A stretch of 64,000 bases of DNA from Planosporangium mesophilum (GCF_016863255.1 NZ_BOON01000030.1:102772-166771), one strand, 5' to 3'; positions 26,274 through 35,152 are shown, counted from the stretch's first letter. The notes: generated from the sequence alone by a model not told the origin. Numbers and translations: made by a program.

Positions 26274-27323
26274 TCAGCCCGGGTCGCCGTACTCGCTGCT
26301 CACCCCGGCGGGGGTGAGCGCGCTGATGTAGTGCTGCGGCCCGTGGTCGTACAGCGACTGCTGGAACGGCAGGTTGCGGAACAGCCGCAGCTGGTGGCTG
26401 ATGAACGCGACCGGCGCGATCGCGAGCCCGGTGAGGTTGCCCAACTGCTGGGTGGTGCGGGCGGCGGCGTCCTGAGTGGTGCCGGGGCCGCAGTGTAGTT
26501 CCCGGCCGAAGTGCGCGAACGGGCCGGAGACGGTCGGCGGCAGCTGGGGTACGACGTCGCTGCCGTAGACGTACCGGATCAGGTTGGCACCCAGGAATTC
26601 GTCGTCGTCGCACGCCTTGGCCAGGCCGGGCTCGCCGATCATCGGCTGCCCGTACGTGTACACCGCCCGCAGCTTGCGCGCGATCGGCGCGTACGCGGGC
26701 TCGGTGCGCAGCATGACCGCCATCATCGCGGCCATCGCGCCGCCCAGGCTGTGGCCGGTGAGGTAGAGCGCCTCCATCCGTTGCGGCATCGCCTTGCCCT
26801 TGGCGCGCACCGACCGGCCGTCGAGCGCCCGCTGGAGAGCGTGGACCACCTCGTGCCGGGTGGCCCGGACGTTGCGGTAGAACCCGCCGTGCACGGCGAA
26901 CGAGACCGGGGGATCGGCGAACGGCACGGGTACGGTCTCGGGGTTGACGTCGGCGTCGGTGAGCCAGTTGATGAAGTTCATGGGCTGGGTGCCCCGGTAG
27001 CAGAGGATCACCACCCGGCCGTCGTCGCTCTGTACCAGGAACGCGTGCGAGCAGATGAACATGGCGTCGACGGTCTGGCTGACCAGGCGGCATTCGTTGC
27101 TCTCCAGCCCCATCCGAGCCATGATCATCGCCAGCGTCGCCGCATCGGAGTAGGCGTAGCCGGCGCAGGTGGCGAGGGCGTGCGCGACGACCCGGTCGGG
27201 GTGGTCGGAGGCCTGCGTAAGGAGGTCCTCAAGCTTCTTGTACACGGGGAAGGTCGCGGACTCCGGCTTCTTCAGCGGCCTCAGGTACCGGTAGTCCGGG
27301 GCCACACTGTCCTGTGTCTTCAT
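26274..27323 (-). CDS. Class 3 lipase-family protein
   Basis: 349 residues. RVVILCYRGTQPMNFINWLTD and LYLTGHSLGGAMAAMMAV are the oxyanion and nucleophile-elbow motifs of the fungal-type class 3 lipases (alpha/beta hydrolase), nucleophile Ser192; a GSDVVPQLPP segment carries the likely acidic residue and HFGRELHCG a later His. No signal peptide, so cytoplasmic or membrane-peripheral. AAAGGAG 5 bases before the ATG fixes the start; the frame continuing upstream is not coding. Convergent with the HesB-like gene, 26 bases apart. Lipid substrate unknown. Confidence 0.88.
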   Translation of the reverse strand: MKTQDSVAPDYRYLRPLKKPESATFPVYKKLEDLLTQASDHPDRVVAHALATCAGYAYSDAATLAMIMARMGLESNECRLVSQTVDAMFICSHAFLVQSDDGRVVILCYRGTQPMNFINWLTDADVNPETVPVPFADPPVSFAVHGGFYRNVRATRHEVVHALQRALDGRSVRAKGKAMPQRMEALYLTGHSLGGAMAAMMAVMLRTEPAYAPIARKLRAVYTYGQPMIGEPGLAKACDDDEFLGANLIRYVYGSDVVPQLPPTVSGPFAHFGRELHCGPGTTQDAAARTTQQLGNLTGLAIAPVAFISHQLRLFRNLPFQQSLYDHGPQHYISALTPAGVSSEYGDPG

Positions 27324-27473
27324 CGGGCTCCTTTGCGGCTGGCTGCGGGTTGGAGATTCCTTGTCGGCGCTTCGCCAAACCCACCCGCCTTCGGCTTCAG
27401 TACCGCCGGTACCGGTCACGATCGTCTGGTCAAGAATGACCATCAGCATCCCGGCGGCGCGCGAACACGGCAG

Positions 27474-27504
27474 TTGACCTTCCCCCTTGGGGAAGCCCCA
27501 GCAT
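27474..27504 (+). promoter_or_regulatory. MerR-type promoter/operator
   Basis: TTGACC (27474-27479) is followed by the inverted repeat CTTCCCC-CTT-GGGGAAG (27479-27495) and a weak -10 position (CAGCAT) 19 bases from the -35. A dyad lying inside an over-long 19-base spacer is the hallmark of MerR-family targets. It precedes the MerR-PP2C fusion gene, so autoregulation is likely. Rest of the gap to the lipase gene holds nothing recognisable. Confidence 0.7.
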
Positions 27505-27550
27505 CGTCGGCATCCGGGCGGTGCCCCGCCCGGTGCGAGGAGGGTGACCG

Positions 27551-28627
27551 GTGGAGCTGCTGACGATCGGGGCGTTCGCGCGGGCCTGTCGGCTGTCGCC
27601 GAAGGCGCTGCGGCTGTACGACGAACTCGGCCTGCTGCCACCCGCGCACGTCGACCCGGCGTCCGGGTACCGGTACTACGAACCGGGGCAGCTGGAGCGG
27701 GCCCGGCTGGTCGCCTGGCTACGCCGGCTGGGCATGCCGCTGGCGCGCATCCGCGTCGTCTGTGACCTGCACGACCGGGACGCCGGTGCGGCCGCCGACG
27801 AGATCGCCGGGTACTGGGCCCGCGTCGTCGCAGACACCGAGACCCGGCAGCGGCTGGCCGCCTTCCTCGTCGACTACCTGTCCGGGAAGGGAACCACCAT
27901 GGCAGACACGCCGACCACCCTCGGGATCCGCTACGCCGCCCGCTCCGACACCGGCAAGGTGCGGCCCAGCAACCAGGACGCGGTGTACGCCGGGACCCGG
28001 CTGCTCGCCGTCGCCGACGGCTTCGGCGCATCCAGCGGCGACCGGGCTTCCGCTGCCGCCATCGACGCGCTCAAGCCCCTCGAAGCCGGTATCCCGGCCG
28101 GTGACCTGCTCAACGCTCTCCAGGAGGCGGTGGCGGACGCCGACCGGGCGCTGCACGGCATCGCCTCCTCGGCACCCGACGGCGTGGGAACGACCCTCAC
28201 CGCGATGGTGTGGGCCGGCTCCCAGCTCGCCCTGGTGCACATCGGCGACACCAGGGCGTACCTGCTGCGCGGCGGCGAGCTGTTCCAGATCAGTCACGAT
28301 CATTCGTACGTGCAGTCGCTGGTCGACTCGGGGAGCCTGACCCCGGAGGAGGCGGCCTCGCACCCGCAGCGCGCGATGCTGATCCGGGCGCTGGACGGCA
28401 AGGGCAGCCCGCGGCCGGACCTGTCCCTGCACGACGCGCAGGCCGGTGACCGCTACGTGCTCTGCTCCGACGGGCTGTCCGCAGTCGTGGCGGCGGACGC
28501 CATCCGTACCGCGCTGACGATGATCACCGACCCGGAGCAGGCGGTCGGGCAGTTGATCGACCTGGCGTACCAGAGTGGCGCGCCGGACAACATCGCCTGC
28601 GTGGTGGCCGATGTGGTGCCGCTCTAG
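27551..28627 (+). CDS. MerR-PP2C fusion: regulator joined to a Ser/Thr phosphatase
   Basis: 358 residues. N-terminal MerR winged helix (MELLTIGAFARACRLSPKAL, YDELGLLPPAHVDP, GYRYYEPGQL; about 1-75) with a short dimerisation helix, then a complete PP2C phosphatase (about 120-358): RSDTGKVRPSNQDAV, LLAVADGFGAS, HIGDTRAYLLRGGEL, LCSDGLSAVV and GAPDNIACVVADV give the metal-binding Asp residues. In place of a ligand domain the MerR part carries a phosphatase, coupling DNA binding to dephosphorylation. GAGGAGG precedes the GTG. An internal ATG (27899) has its own GGGAAGGGA site and could yield the phosphatase alone. Confidence 0.9.
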   Translation: MELLTIGAFARACRLSPKALRLYDELGLLPPAHVDPASGYRYYEPGQLERARLVAWLRRLGMPLARIRVVCDLHDRDAGAAADEIAGYWARVVADTETRQRLAAFLVDYLSGKGTTMADTPTTLGIRYAARSDTGKVRPSNQDAVYAGTRLLAVADGFGASSGDRASAAAIDALKPLEAGIPAGDLLNALQEAVADADRALHGIASSAPDGVGTTLTAMVWAGSQLALVHIGDTRAYLLRGGELFQISHDHSYVQSLVDSGSLTPEEAASHPQRAMLIRALDGKGSPRPDLSLHDAQAGDRYVLCSDGLSAVVAADAIRTALTMITDPEQAVGQLIDLAYQSGAPDNIACVVADVVPL

Positions 28628-28926
28628 AAGATCAGACGGATGAGGGCGGCGGTGACCGCCGCCCCGCCGACGACCACCAGGAACGGCGCCCGGAGCGCCA
28701 CCGCGACGACCGCGACGGCGAGCCCGGCGGCCCGGGCGTCGAGGGTCAGCCGGTGCCCGCTGGTGAACGTCTGGATCACGATCAGGGCGCTCAGCAGCGC
28801 GACCGGCAGCGCCGCGGCGATGCGCTGGACGAGCTTGTTCTCCAGGATGCGCGGCGGTACCGACAGGCCGGCGAGCTTGAGCAGGTAGCAGCCGATCGAG
28901 CCGGCCAGGACGGCGGCCCAGATCAC
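28624..28926 (-). CDS. azlD: AzlD-family branched-chain amino acid export subunit
   Basis: 100 residues with three or four membrane helices; GSIGCYLLKLAGLSVPPRIL and ALPVALLSALIVIQTF are typical of AzlD. Works with AzlC as a small export permease for branched-chain amino acids or analogues. Start overlaps the azlC stop by 4 bases (ATGA). Its end overlaps the convergent PP2C gene end by 4 bases. Confidence 0.92.
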   Translation of the reverse strand: MIWAAVLAGSIGCYLLKLAGLSVPPRILENKLVQRIAAALPVALLSALIVIQTFTSGHRLTLDARAAGLAVAVVAVALRAPFLVVVGGAAVTAALIRLIF

Positions 28927-29657
28927 TTCGCCTCCACGGCGGCGTCGGTGCTGTCGGTGCTGTCGCTGTCATTTCGGCCGCCGTCGCCACGGCCTCGCAG
29001 GACCAGCAGCGCTGCGGTGGCGGCGGCCAGCAGCACGGGTACGCCGGCCGGCACGAACGGCACCGCGACCAGCGCGACCGCAGCCGCGGCCAGCGCGACC
29101 ACCCACGGCTGCCTGGCGCGCATCCGCGGCGCGAGCAGCGCCAGGAACGCCGCGGGTACGGCGGCGTCGAGGCCGAGCACCTCGGGGTTGCTCAGCGACT
29201 GCGCACCGAGCCCACCGAGCAGGGTGCCGAGATTCCACAGGACGAACACCGACAGGCCGGTCGACCAGAAGCCCAGGCGCGCCGCACGAGGGGAGTCGCG
29301 GCCGACCGCCATCGCCGTACTCTCGTCGATCACCAACTGGGCGGCCGTGGCGCGCTTGAGGCCCCGTACCCTCAGAAGCGGCGCAAGCCGCAGCCCGTAG
29401 AGCGCGTTGCGCGACCCCAGCAGCACCGCGGTGCCCGCCGCGGCGACCGCCGAGCCGCCCGCGCCGAGCACGCCCACCAGCGCGAACTGCGAGCCGCCGC
29501 TGAACAGCAGCAGCGACAGGGCGCAGGTCTGCAGCATCGAAAGCCCGGAGGCGACGGAGATGGCGCCGAACGAGAGGCCGTACGCGCCGGTGGCGACTCC
29601 GATGCCGACGGCGTCGCGGACGATCGACCGCCGGTCGGGTTGAATTTCGGTATTCAT
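28923..29657 (-). CDS. azlC: AzlC-family branched-chain amino acid permease
   Basis: 244 residues, about six membrane helices; GAYGLSFGAISVASGLSMLQ, LLLFSGGSQFALVGVLGAGG and LVIDESTAMAVGR are AzlC/YgaZ signatures. The last 25 residues are a Asp/Ser-rich cytoplasmic tail. The ATG precedes MNTEIQPDRRS; sequence further upstream in frame overlaps the divergent LLM gene and is not coding. Forms the exporter with AzlD. Confidence 0.92.
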   Translation of the reverse strand: MNTEIQPDRRSIVRDAVGIGVATGAYGLSFGAISVASGLSMLQTCALSLLLFSGGSQFALVGVLGAGGSAVAAAGTAVLLGSRNALYGLRLAPLLRVRGLKRATAAQLVIDESTAMAVGRDSPRAARLGFWSTGLSVFVLWNLGTLLGGLGAQSLSNPEVLGLDAAVPAAFLALLAPRMRARQPWVVALAAAAVALVAVPFVPAGVPVLLAAATAALLVLRGRGDGGRNDSDSTDSTDAAVEAK

Positions 29658-29810
29658 GCTGGTCGGAATCGTATTCCATCGCAGTTGGCCGTCGGGTTCC
29701 CGGCTCTGTTCCCGGCGCTGCCGGTCGATCGATGTGTTTCTTCTCGCCGGTGCGGGAAGGAGGGTGGCGCCATAGTCTTGACCAGGAAGATCGCTTCTCG
29801 GAGGTGCGTG

Positions 29811-30725
29811 ATGGCCGAACTCGACATCGTCACCGCGACCCGGGCGCACCTCGGGCCGGTCGGCGTCTGGCTGGCGGTGCTGCGCCGCGAGACCGCCGAC
29901 GCCCAGCGCGACTTCGCGCGCGTCGCCGAAGGGCTGGGGTACGGGTCGCTGTGGAGCGGTGAGGGCGTCGGCGGCAACAACATCTTCGTCGACCAGGCCG
30001 TGTGGCTGTGCGCCACGACGAGGCTCATGACCGGCTCGGGTATCGCCAACGTCTGGGCCCGGCACCCGGCCGACACGGCGGTCGCCGCGGCGTCGCTGGA
30101 GGCGGCGTGGCCGGGGCGGACCGTGCTCGGCATCGGCGTCAGCCACGCTCCCGCCATCGAACGCACCGGCCAGGTGTACGAGCGGCCCCTCGAACACATG
30201 CGCCAGTACCTCGACGGCATGGACCAGGCCGCCGAATCGTTCACACCGAACCGGGCCCGGGCGCCCCGGGTCCTGGCCGCGCTGCGCCGCCGGATGCTCG
30301 AACTGGCCCGCGACCGGGCCGACGGCGCGCACACGTACTTCGTACCGCCCGAGCACACCCAGCAGGCCCGCGAACTCCTCGGCCCGGACCGGCTGCTCAT
30401 CCCTGAGCAGGCGGTCTACCTGGGCACCGACCCCGCCGAGGCGAGGGCCGTGGCGCGTGAGCACACCGCGTTCTACCTGCGGCTGCCCAACTACGTCAAC
30501 AACCTCAAGCAGCTCGGCTTCACCGAGGAGGACCTGACCGGCGCGGGCAGCGACCGGCTCGTCGACGCCATCGTGGCCTGGGGTGACGTGGACGCCATCG
30601 CGGCTCGGGTACGCGCGCATCTCGACGCGGGGGCGGATCACGTGCTGCTCCAGCCGCTCGGACCGGACGCGAAGGCGGCGGAGCGGCAGTTGGCGGAGCT
30701 GGCACCGGCGCTGCCGCGCGGCTGA
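29811..30725 (+). CDS. LLM-class F420-dependent oxidoreductase
   Basis: 304 residues of the luciferase-like monooxygenase TIM-barrel family: ARVAEGLGYGSLWSGEGV, GIANVWARHPADTAVAAASL and RTVLGIGVSHAP. In actinobacteria proteins of this form (the TIGR03620-type) usually bind coenzyme F420. Substrate unknown. The ATG has GGAGG 7 bases upstream; a longer open frame upstream is not used. Stands alone between azlC (divergent) and a hairpin repeat. Confidence 0.88.
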   Translation: MAELDIVTATRAHLGPVGVWLAVLRRETADAQRDFARVAEGLGYGSLWSGEGVGGNNIFVDQAVWLCATTRLMTGSGIANVWARHPADTAVAAASLEAAWPGRTVLGIGVSHAPAIERTGQVYERPLEHMRQYLDGMDQAAESFTPNRARAPRVLAALRRRMLELARDRADGAHTYFVPPEHTQQARELLGPDRLLIPEQAVYLGTDPAEARAVAREHTAFYLRLPNYVNNLKQLGFTEEDLTGAGSDRLVDAIVAWGDVDAIAARVRAHLDAGADHVLLQPLGPDAKAAERQLAELAPALPRG

Positions 30726-30804
30726 TCCGCTCTGCCTCCGGGTTCGCGACGTCTCCTGGTTCGCCAGGTCTCCCGGTGGTGCCACGCGGGACGAAGGCAC
30801 CCCG

Positions 30805-30891
30805 CCGCGTGCTTTGCTCTGCTCCCGGATAGGCAGCACCTATCGCCTCACTGCCGGTGTTGCCCGCCCGGGAGCAGAGCAAAGCACGCGG
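30805..30891. repeat. 24-base perfect inverted repeat with structured 39-base loop
   Basis: Left arm 30805-30828 and right arm 30868-30891 are exact reverse complements (core TTTGCTCTGCTCCCGG). The 39-base loop itself starts with a small hairpin, ATAGG-CAGCA-CCTAT. It lies between the ends of the convergent LLM and YciI genes, where it could end transcription both ways, but the stem is much longer than usual; a REP- or MITE-like mobile element is an alternative. Its copy number in the genome would decide. Confidence 0.8.
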
Positions 30892-30950
30892 AAGCCACGT
30901 CCTCCCTGACTCGGGGCTGTTACCGGCTGTCCCGCCCGGTCGAGCAGCCG

Positions 30951-31265
30951 TCAGGCGGGTAGCCGTACGCCCGCGGCGGCCAGGGCGTCCTTCAGCTCGG
31001 CGGCGGCCCGTGTCGGTTCCACCTGGATGACCGTGTACGCGGCCACGTTCTTGATGACGAACGGGTCGGTGGCGATGAGGCGCTCGATGGCGTCGCGGTC
31101 GTCGCCCTTGGCGAGGATGAAGCCGCCGCCGTCGCGGGGGTTCTGCCGGCCGGAGAGCAGGAAGGTGCCGTCGGCGTAGTGGTCGACGACGAACTGGAGG
31201 TGGTCGGCCAGGATCGCGTCGACCTCGGCGAGCGGTGCGGTGTAACTGACGATCAGCAGGAACAC
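30951..31265 (-). CDS. YciI-family protein
   Basis: 104 residues, ferredoxin-like fold: FLLIVSYTAPLAEVDAILAD, HLQFVVDHYADGTFLLSGRQ and DPFVIKNVAAYTVIQVEP. The His (HLQFV) and Asp (DPF) typical of the YciI active-site pocket are present. Enzymatic role of the family is poorly defined. GTG start with AAAGG 8 bases upstream; the ATG starts further up are in poorly coding sequence. Confidence 0.88.
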   Translation of the reverse strand: MFLLIVSYTAPLAEVDAILADHLQFVVDHYADGTFLLSGRQNPRDGGGFILAKGDDRDAIERLIATDPFVIKNVAAYTVIQVEPTRAAAELKDALAAAGVRLPA

Positions 31266-31492
31266 GGTGAAACCTTTCGGATCATGTATGTGAGCAGCGT
31301 ATGAGCCCTGGTTGCCGCTGGTTGATCCGGGTGTCCCGCGCATGATCCTCGTCAGGCTGCCAGCGGTTCGCCCTTGAACACTTCGCGCCGATGCCACGTG
31401 ACGCGCTCGGCCGACGGCGGACCGGGAATGTCAGGGGGGCGCCCTAGTGTCCGCTTCGGAGGGCAGCCGAGCAGACGGACGGGGGACGCGCG

Positions 31493-32089
31493 GTGGTTAC
31501 GTGGTACGAGAACCTGCTGGTGGCGGGCGAGTTCGAGCTGACCGTGAACGCGCTGGAGAGGGCGGGATTCGAGGCCATCGTGGCGCCGGTCGCCCGGGCG
31601 CGGGTGGCCGTCGTCCCGTACGAGTGGAGCGGCGGCGAGGACCTCTCCGACATGGTGACCCTGCTCGGCCGGGACCTGGGCTTCGCCGCCATCCGCTGGG
31701 AGAACAACTCGTTCGTGCTCACGGCCGACGTGTGGGAGGGCGGCCGGCTCACGCACTGGTACGTGTCCGAGCTGTCGAATGTGGCCTACCGCTGGGTGGA
31801 CGAGCTCGGACCCGGACCGTCCATCGACCCCCAGGGCATACCGCTTCCCGCCGGTCCCGTGGGTGACCCGGCGGTGTTCGCGAGGTTCGGCGTCGGCAAC
31901 GTCGACATCGGACGGTTGGCGGCCGCGCTGCGCGGTGAGGGTCCGAGCGGCGTGGCCCCGGGCCGGCAGCACCGGGCCATCCTCGAGGCGCTCAACCTGG
32001 ATCCGTTGCCGCTCACGGACGAGTTCAGCAGTTTCGACCTCCATCGCCTGCCCGGGGCCGTGCTGACCGGGCCGGTGGGCGTTCGGTAG
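31493..32089 (+). CDS. Hypothetical protein
   Basis: 198 residues, no family recognised. Begins MVTWYENLLVAGEFELTVNA; soluble with no signal peptide or membrane helix, mixed alpha/beta, rich in Trp in the central part (RWENNSFVLTADVWEGG, HWYVSELSNVAYRWVDEL). GC-rich third positions and a GGGGGA ribosome site before the GTG support a real gene. Flanked by 227 bases without genes upstream and a regulatory region downstream; no operon partner. Confidence 0.75.
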   Translation: MVTWYENLLVAGEFELTVNALERAGFEAIVAPVARARVAVVPYEWSGGEDLSDMVTLLGRDLGFAAIRWENNSFVLTADVWEGGRLTHWYVSELSNVAYRWVDELGPGPSIDPQGIPLPAGPVGDPAVFARFGVGNVDIGRLAAALRGEGPSGVAPGRQHRAILEALNLDPLPLTDEFSSFDLHRLPGAVLTGPVGVR

Positions 32090-32189
32090 GCGGGCGGTTG
32101 GTCCACCCCGGGCTGCGTGACGAAGATGACGTCGCGCGGGGGTGTTCACGGATGTGGCACCAGTCACGGCCCAGGACGGGGCACCCAAC

Positions 32190-32235
32190 TTGAAGGTTCA
32201 ACAAACGTCGTGGCAGAGTTTGGTTGAACGCTCAA
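32190..32235. promoter_or_regulatory. Paired TTGA-N-TCAA sites upstream of the azoreductase gene
   Basis: TTGAAGGTTCAA (32190-32201) and TTGAACGCTCAA (32224-32235) are two dyads of the same type 34 bases apart, 67-110 bases before the azoreductase start. They resemble paired operators for a MarR/HxlR-type redox regulator; no such regulator gene is in the window. Confidence 0.5.
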
Positions 32236-32301
32236 TCGATGGTGCCGCTGCGGTGTCCGTTGGTGTCGTTCACGCACGCACCGAACCGAAGGAGCCATCC
32301 C

Positions 32302-32934
32302 GTGACTCTGCTGCGCATTGACGCCAGCATCCAGGGACCGATGTCGGCCAGCAGCGAGCTGGCCGACCTCGTACTCGCCGAGTGGGCCGCCGCGCGGCCC
32401 GACGCCCCGGTGGTGAGCCGCCACCTCGGCGCCGAGCCGCTGCCCGCCGACGCGTGGGCGGCCGCCGTCGGCGGCGCCTGGACCCCCGAGGCCGACCGCA
32501 CCGAGGCCCAGAAGTCCGCCCTGGCCCTGGCCGCTGCGCTGGCCCAGGAGCTACGCGACGCCGAGGCCGTCGTGGTGGCCATGCCGCTGTACAACTACGG
32601 CATCTCCCAGCACGCGAAGACCTGGATCGACCTGGTCACCGCCGGCGGCGCGCCCGGCGAGCAGATCCTGGCCGGCAAGCCCGTCGTGCTGCTCACCACC
32701 CGCGGCGGCGCCTACGGCCCCGGCACCCCGCGCGAAGGCTGGGACCACAACACCGACTACCTGCGCCGCGTTCTCGCCGACGTGTGGGGCGCCGACCTCA
32801 CCGTCATCGAGCGCGAGTTCACCCTCGTCGGTGTCAACCCCGCCCTCGACGAGTTCACCGAGATCGCTGCGCTGATGAAGAAGACCGCCCACGACAACGC
32901 CACCGAGGCCGGCAAAGCCCTCGCCGCCCGGTAA
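32302..32934 (+). CDS. azoR: FMN-dependent NADH:quinone/azo reductase
   Basis: 210 residues, flavodoxin-like: LLRIDASIQGPMSASSELAD, VVVAMPLYNYGISQHAKTWI (FMN phosphate and quinone side) and LLTTRGGAYGPGTPREGWDH are AzoR signatures. Reduces quinones and azo compounds with NADH in a two-electron step, giving protection from electrophile stress. AAGGAG is 7 bases before the GTG; a longer frame upstream crosses the operator region and is rejected. Monocistronic, ended by a strong terminator. Confidence 0.93.
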   Translation: MTLLRIDASIQGPMSASSELADLVLAEWAAARPDAPVVSRHLGAEPLPADAWAAAVGGAWTPEADRTEAQKSALALAAALAQELRDAEAVVVAMPLYNYGISQHAKTWIDLVTAGGAPGEQILAGKPVVLLTTRGGAYGPGTPREGWDHNTDYLRRVLADVWGADLTVIEREFTLVGVNPALDEFTEIAALMKKTAHDNATEAGKALAAR

Positions 32935-32971
32935 CGCTCCCGCCCGAGAGCGCCGCGCGCGGCTGCCCTTG

Positions 32972-33020
32972 AACCGCGAAGGTCCCCGACCGATACCGTG
33001 GGGACCTTCGCGGTTTCTCT
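32972..33020 (+). terminator. Rho-independent terminator after azoR
   Basis: A perfect 16-base-pair stem (AACCGCGAAGGTCCCC, 32972-32987, pairing with 33000-33015), 12-base loop, followed by TTCTCT. Strong enough to act also on the convergent acyltransferase gene, which ends at 33076. Confidence 0.88.
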
Positions 33021-33075
33021 GCCGGCTGGTCGCCACAGCGTGAGCGGACCGGTCACCTGGCCGATGAAACGCGGC

Positions 33076-34125
33076 CTAGCGGCGGCCGGTGAGCCTGAGG
33101 CCGCGCAGCGGCAGGTCGACGGGGCGGTTGTCGGAGATCCACGCGTCGATGCGCGCCCACCACCGGTACAGCCACTCGATCCGTTCGTCGGCCCCGGCCG
33201 GTACGGCGTGCGCCGGCTCCAGCCACCACTGCATGGCGATCCTCTTGTCCATGGGCAGTTCCCGCCACACGTCGGCAACCGTGAACAGGTGGTCCACCCC
33301 GGTGTGCGCGACGAAGATGACGTCGGTGCCGGGGGCGGCGTCCAGCGCAGCCAGTACTCCGCCCGGGCGTGGCGCCAGCACGTTCGGCATGGCCTCCGCC
33401 CGTCGGGCCATCGCGGGCAGCCCCAGCCGGCGCAGCCGGGCGATCGCGGTCACCCACCGTTTCGGGGTGAAGTTGCCGCCCTCGGGGAAGATGACGAACG
33501 CGTCGTCGCTGTCGAGCGCGGTGGCCAGGGCGCTTACCTGGGCCTCGGCCTCGTCGCCGCGATGCCTGGCCGGCGCGATGAACCTGCTCGGTAACCGGTT
33601 GAGCAGCACGTCGATGGCGGGATCCCACTGCAGGGCTTCCTTGAGCACGATGCGCGGTTCCCGGGCGTACCAGTTGATGAGCGCGTGGACGAGCAGGAAC
33701 GAGTCGCCGGGGCCGGCGTGCCGGCACAGGACGAGCAGTGGCCGGCCGTGCGGTACCGCGTCCGGATCGGTACCGTCGATGTGCACCGATACCCGCAGCA
33801 CCCATGACGCCTGCCGGTACAGCACCCGCAGCACGACCCCGCACAACCGGTAGTGCGCGCGTTGGAACGTCGGGCCCCGGACCCTCCATCCGCATCCGGC
33901 CGCCACCCACAGGCCGAACAGCGCGACCAGGAGGACGGCCTCGACGGCCAGGTACACGGTCACCAGCCACAGCAGTCGCAGCGGGCGCAACCGTCCCGGC
34001 GTGAAGGGCGACACGACGAGCGTGACCACCATCCAGAGCGGGATGGTGACGACCAGTCCGAGTGAGAGCAGGAGCACCAGCGGGGCCAGCAGGACGCGGC
34101 GCACCCACCGCGGCGGCGGCCTCAC
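33076..34125 (-). CDS. PlsC-type 1-acyl-glycerol-phosphate acyltransferase family protein
   Basis: About 349 residues. N-terminal membrane helices (LLLSLGLVVTIPLWMVVTLV and a second further on) and an acyltransferase domain with the HX4D motif CRHAGPGDSF, the acceptor motif FPEGGNF, and RHRGDEAEAQ. It would acylate lysophosphatidate or a related lipid at the membrane. The start is uncertain: GTG 34125 (VRPPPRW) lies just after the patatin stop; longer frames run into the patatin gene. Downstream of and probably co-transcribed with the patatin phospholipase, making a lipid-remodelling pair. Confidence 0.87.
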   Translation of the reverse strand: MRPPPRWVRRVLLAPLVLLLSLGLVVTIPLWMVVTLVVSPFTPGRLRPLRLLWLVTVYLAVEAVLLVALFGLWVAAGCGWRVRGPTFQRAHYRLCGVVLRVLYRQASWVLRVSVHIDGTDPDAVPHGRPLLVLCRHAGPGDSFLLVHALINWYAREPRIVLKEALQWDPAIDVLLNRLPSRFIAPARHRGDEAEAQVSALATALDSDDAFVIFPEGGNFTPKRWVTAIARLRRLGLPAMARRAEAMPNVLAPRPGGVLAALDAAPGTDVIFVAHTGVDHLFTVADVWRELPMDKRIAMQWWLEPAHAVPAGADERIEWLYRWWARIDAWISDNRPVDLPLRGLRLTGRR

Positions 34126-34156
34126 CGCGGCCTCGGTGCGGCTGAGCGCCCCGCGC

Positions 34157-34987
34157 TCACCTGAGGTTCTCCTTGAGGTAGGCGACGGACGCCTCGTACG
34201 CGCGGTCGATCCGGCGCGCGGCGGCCGCCAGGTCCCGGTACGCCAACGGCGAGTCGTCGCGATCCGACCCGCCTCCGGTCGGCAGCACATGCACGTCGAC
34301 GGTCGGGGGGACCGCCGCGAGCTCCCGGGCGTACCGGTGCCGGCGGGAGATCTCGAAGGCCACCTTGGCGACGTCGAGGACGTGCCGCGGGGCCGTCAGC
34401 GGGCGGTCGATCCGGCCGACCTGCAGCACGAACACCGTGCCGGCGCCGAGTTCGACGGCCCGGCCGACGGGGATCGAGTTGACGATGCCGCCGTCGATGT
34501 AATGCTCGCCGCCGACGACGATCGGCGGGAGCAGCGCGGGTACGGCGGACGAGGCGAGCACAGCCGGTACGACCTCGCCCCGGTCGAACCAGTGCTCGAC
34601 GGACCGCTCGATGCTCGCCGCGCAGCACTGGAACCGTACGGGAAGGTCGGCGAAGGTCGTGGCCTCACCCAGTTCGCGGTGCAGCAGGTCGCGCAGCGGC
34701 TTGGGGGAGTGCAGGTGGCCGCCGCGGACGACGCGGGCGAGCTGTCGGTGCGGCAGGTCGCCGTACACGGCGCGGGCCTCCGGGGACGCCCAGACCTTCG
34801 CGAGCCGTTCGGTGACCCCGGGGGTCGGGTTGGCGGCGACGAGTACCCCGTTGACCGCGCCGATCGAGGTACCGACGATCAGGTCGGGGGTGACGCCGTG
34901 CTCCAGGAGAGCCCGGAGCATGCCGACCTCGACCGCGCCGAGGACGCCGCCGCCGCCGAGCACGAACGCGACCGGCCCGTCAGACAT
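34157..34987 (-). CDS. Patatin-like phospholipase
   Basis: 276 residues. VAFVLGGGGVLGAVEVGML is the glycine-rich oxyanion loop, GTSIGAVNG the nucleophile elbow (Ser41) and YIDGGIVNS the DG(G) Asp of the Ser-Asp dyad. A RssA-like cytoplasmic acyl hydrolase. Followed within 32 bases by the PlsC-type acyltransferase gene on the same strand. Physiological substrate unknown. Confidence 0.93.
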   Translation of the reverse strand: MSDGPVAFVLGGGGVLGAVEVGMLRALLEHGVTPDLIVGTSIGAVNGVLVAANPTPGVTERLAKVWASPEARAVYGDLPHRQLARVVRGGHLHSPKPLRDLLHRELGEATTFADLPVRFQCCAASIERSVEHWFDRGEVVPAVLASSAVPALLPPIVVGGEHYIDGGIVNSIPVGRAVELGAGTVFVLQVGRIDRPLTAPRHVLDVAKVAFEISRRHRYARELAAVPPTVDVHVLPTGGGSDRDDSPLAYRDLAAAARRIDRAYEASVAYLKENLR

Positions 34988-35152
34988 GAGATCATCGTGC
35001 CACGTTCACGTGGGCAGATGTCGGCTACGCCTTGTCGCGTTCATCGATCGGCGACGCGCCGGCGGTGCCGGCCTGCTGGGCCTGGTGGTCGCGGTGCCGC
35101 TTCAGCAGCAGTACGCCACGGGTGAGCCAAATACCGGCACGCCCGGTCGGGA

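Noticed and set aside
31447..31866. Alternative frame overlapping the hypothetical gene at 31493
   Set aside because: Ala/Gly/Arg-rich translation typical of an out-of-frame reading; the 31493 frame has normal residue composition and a ribosome site.
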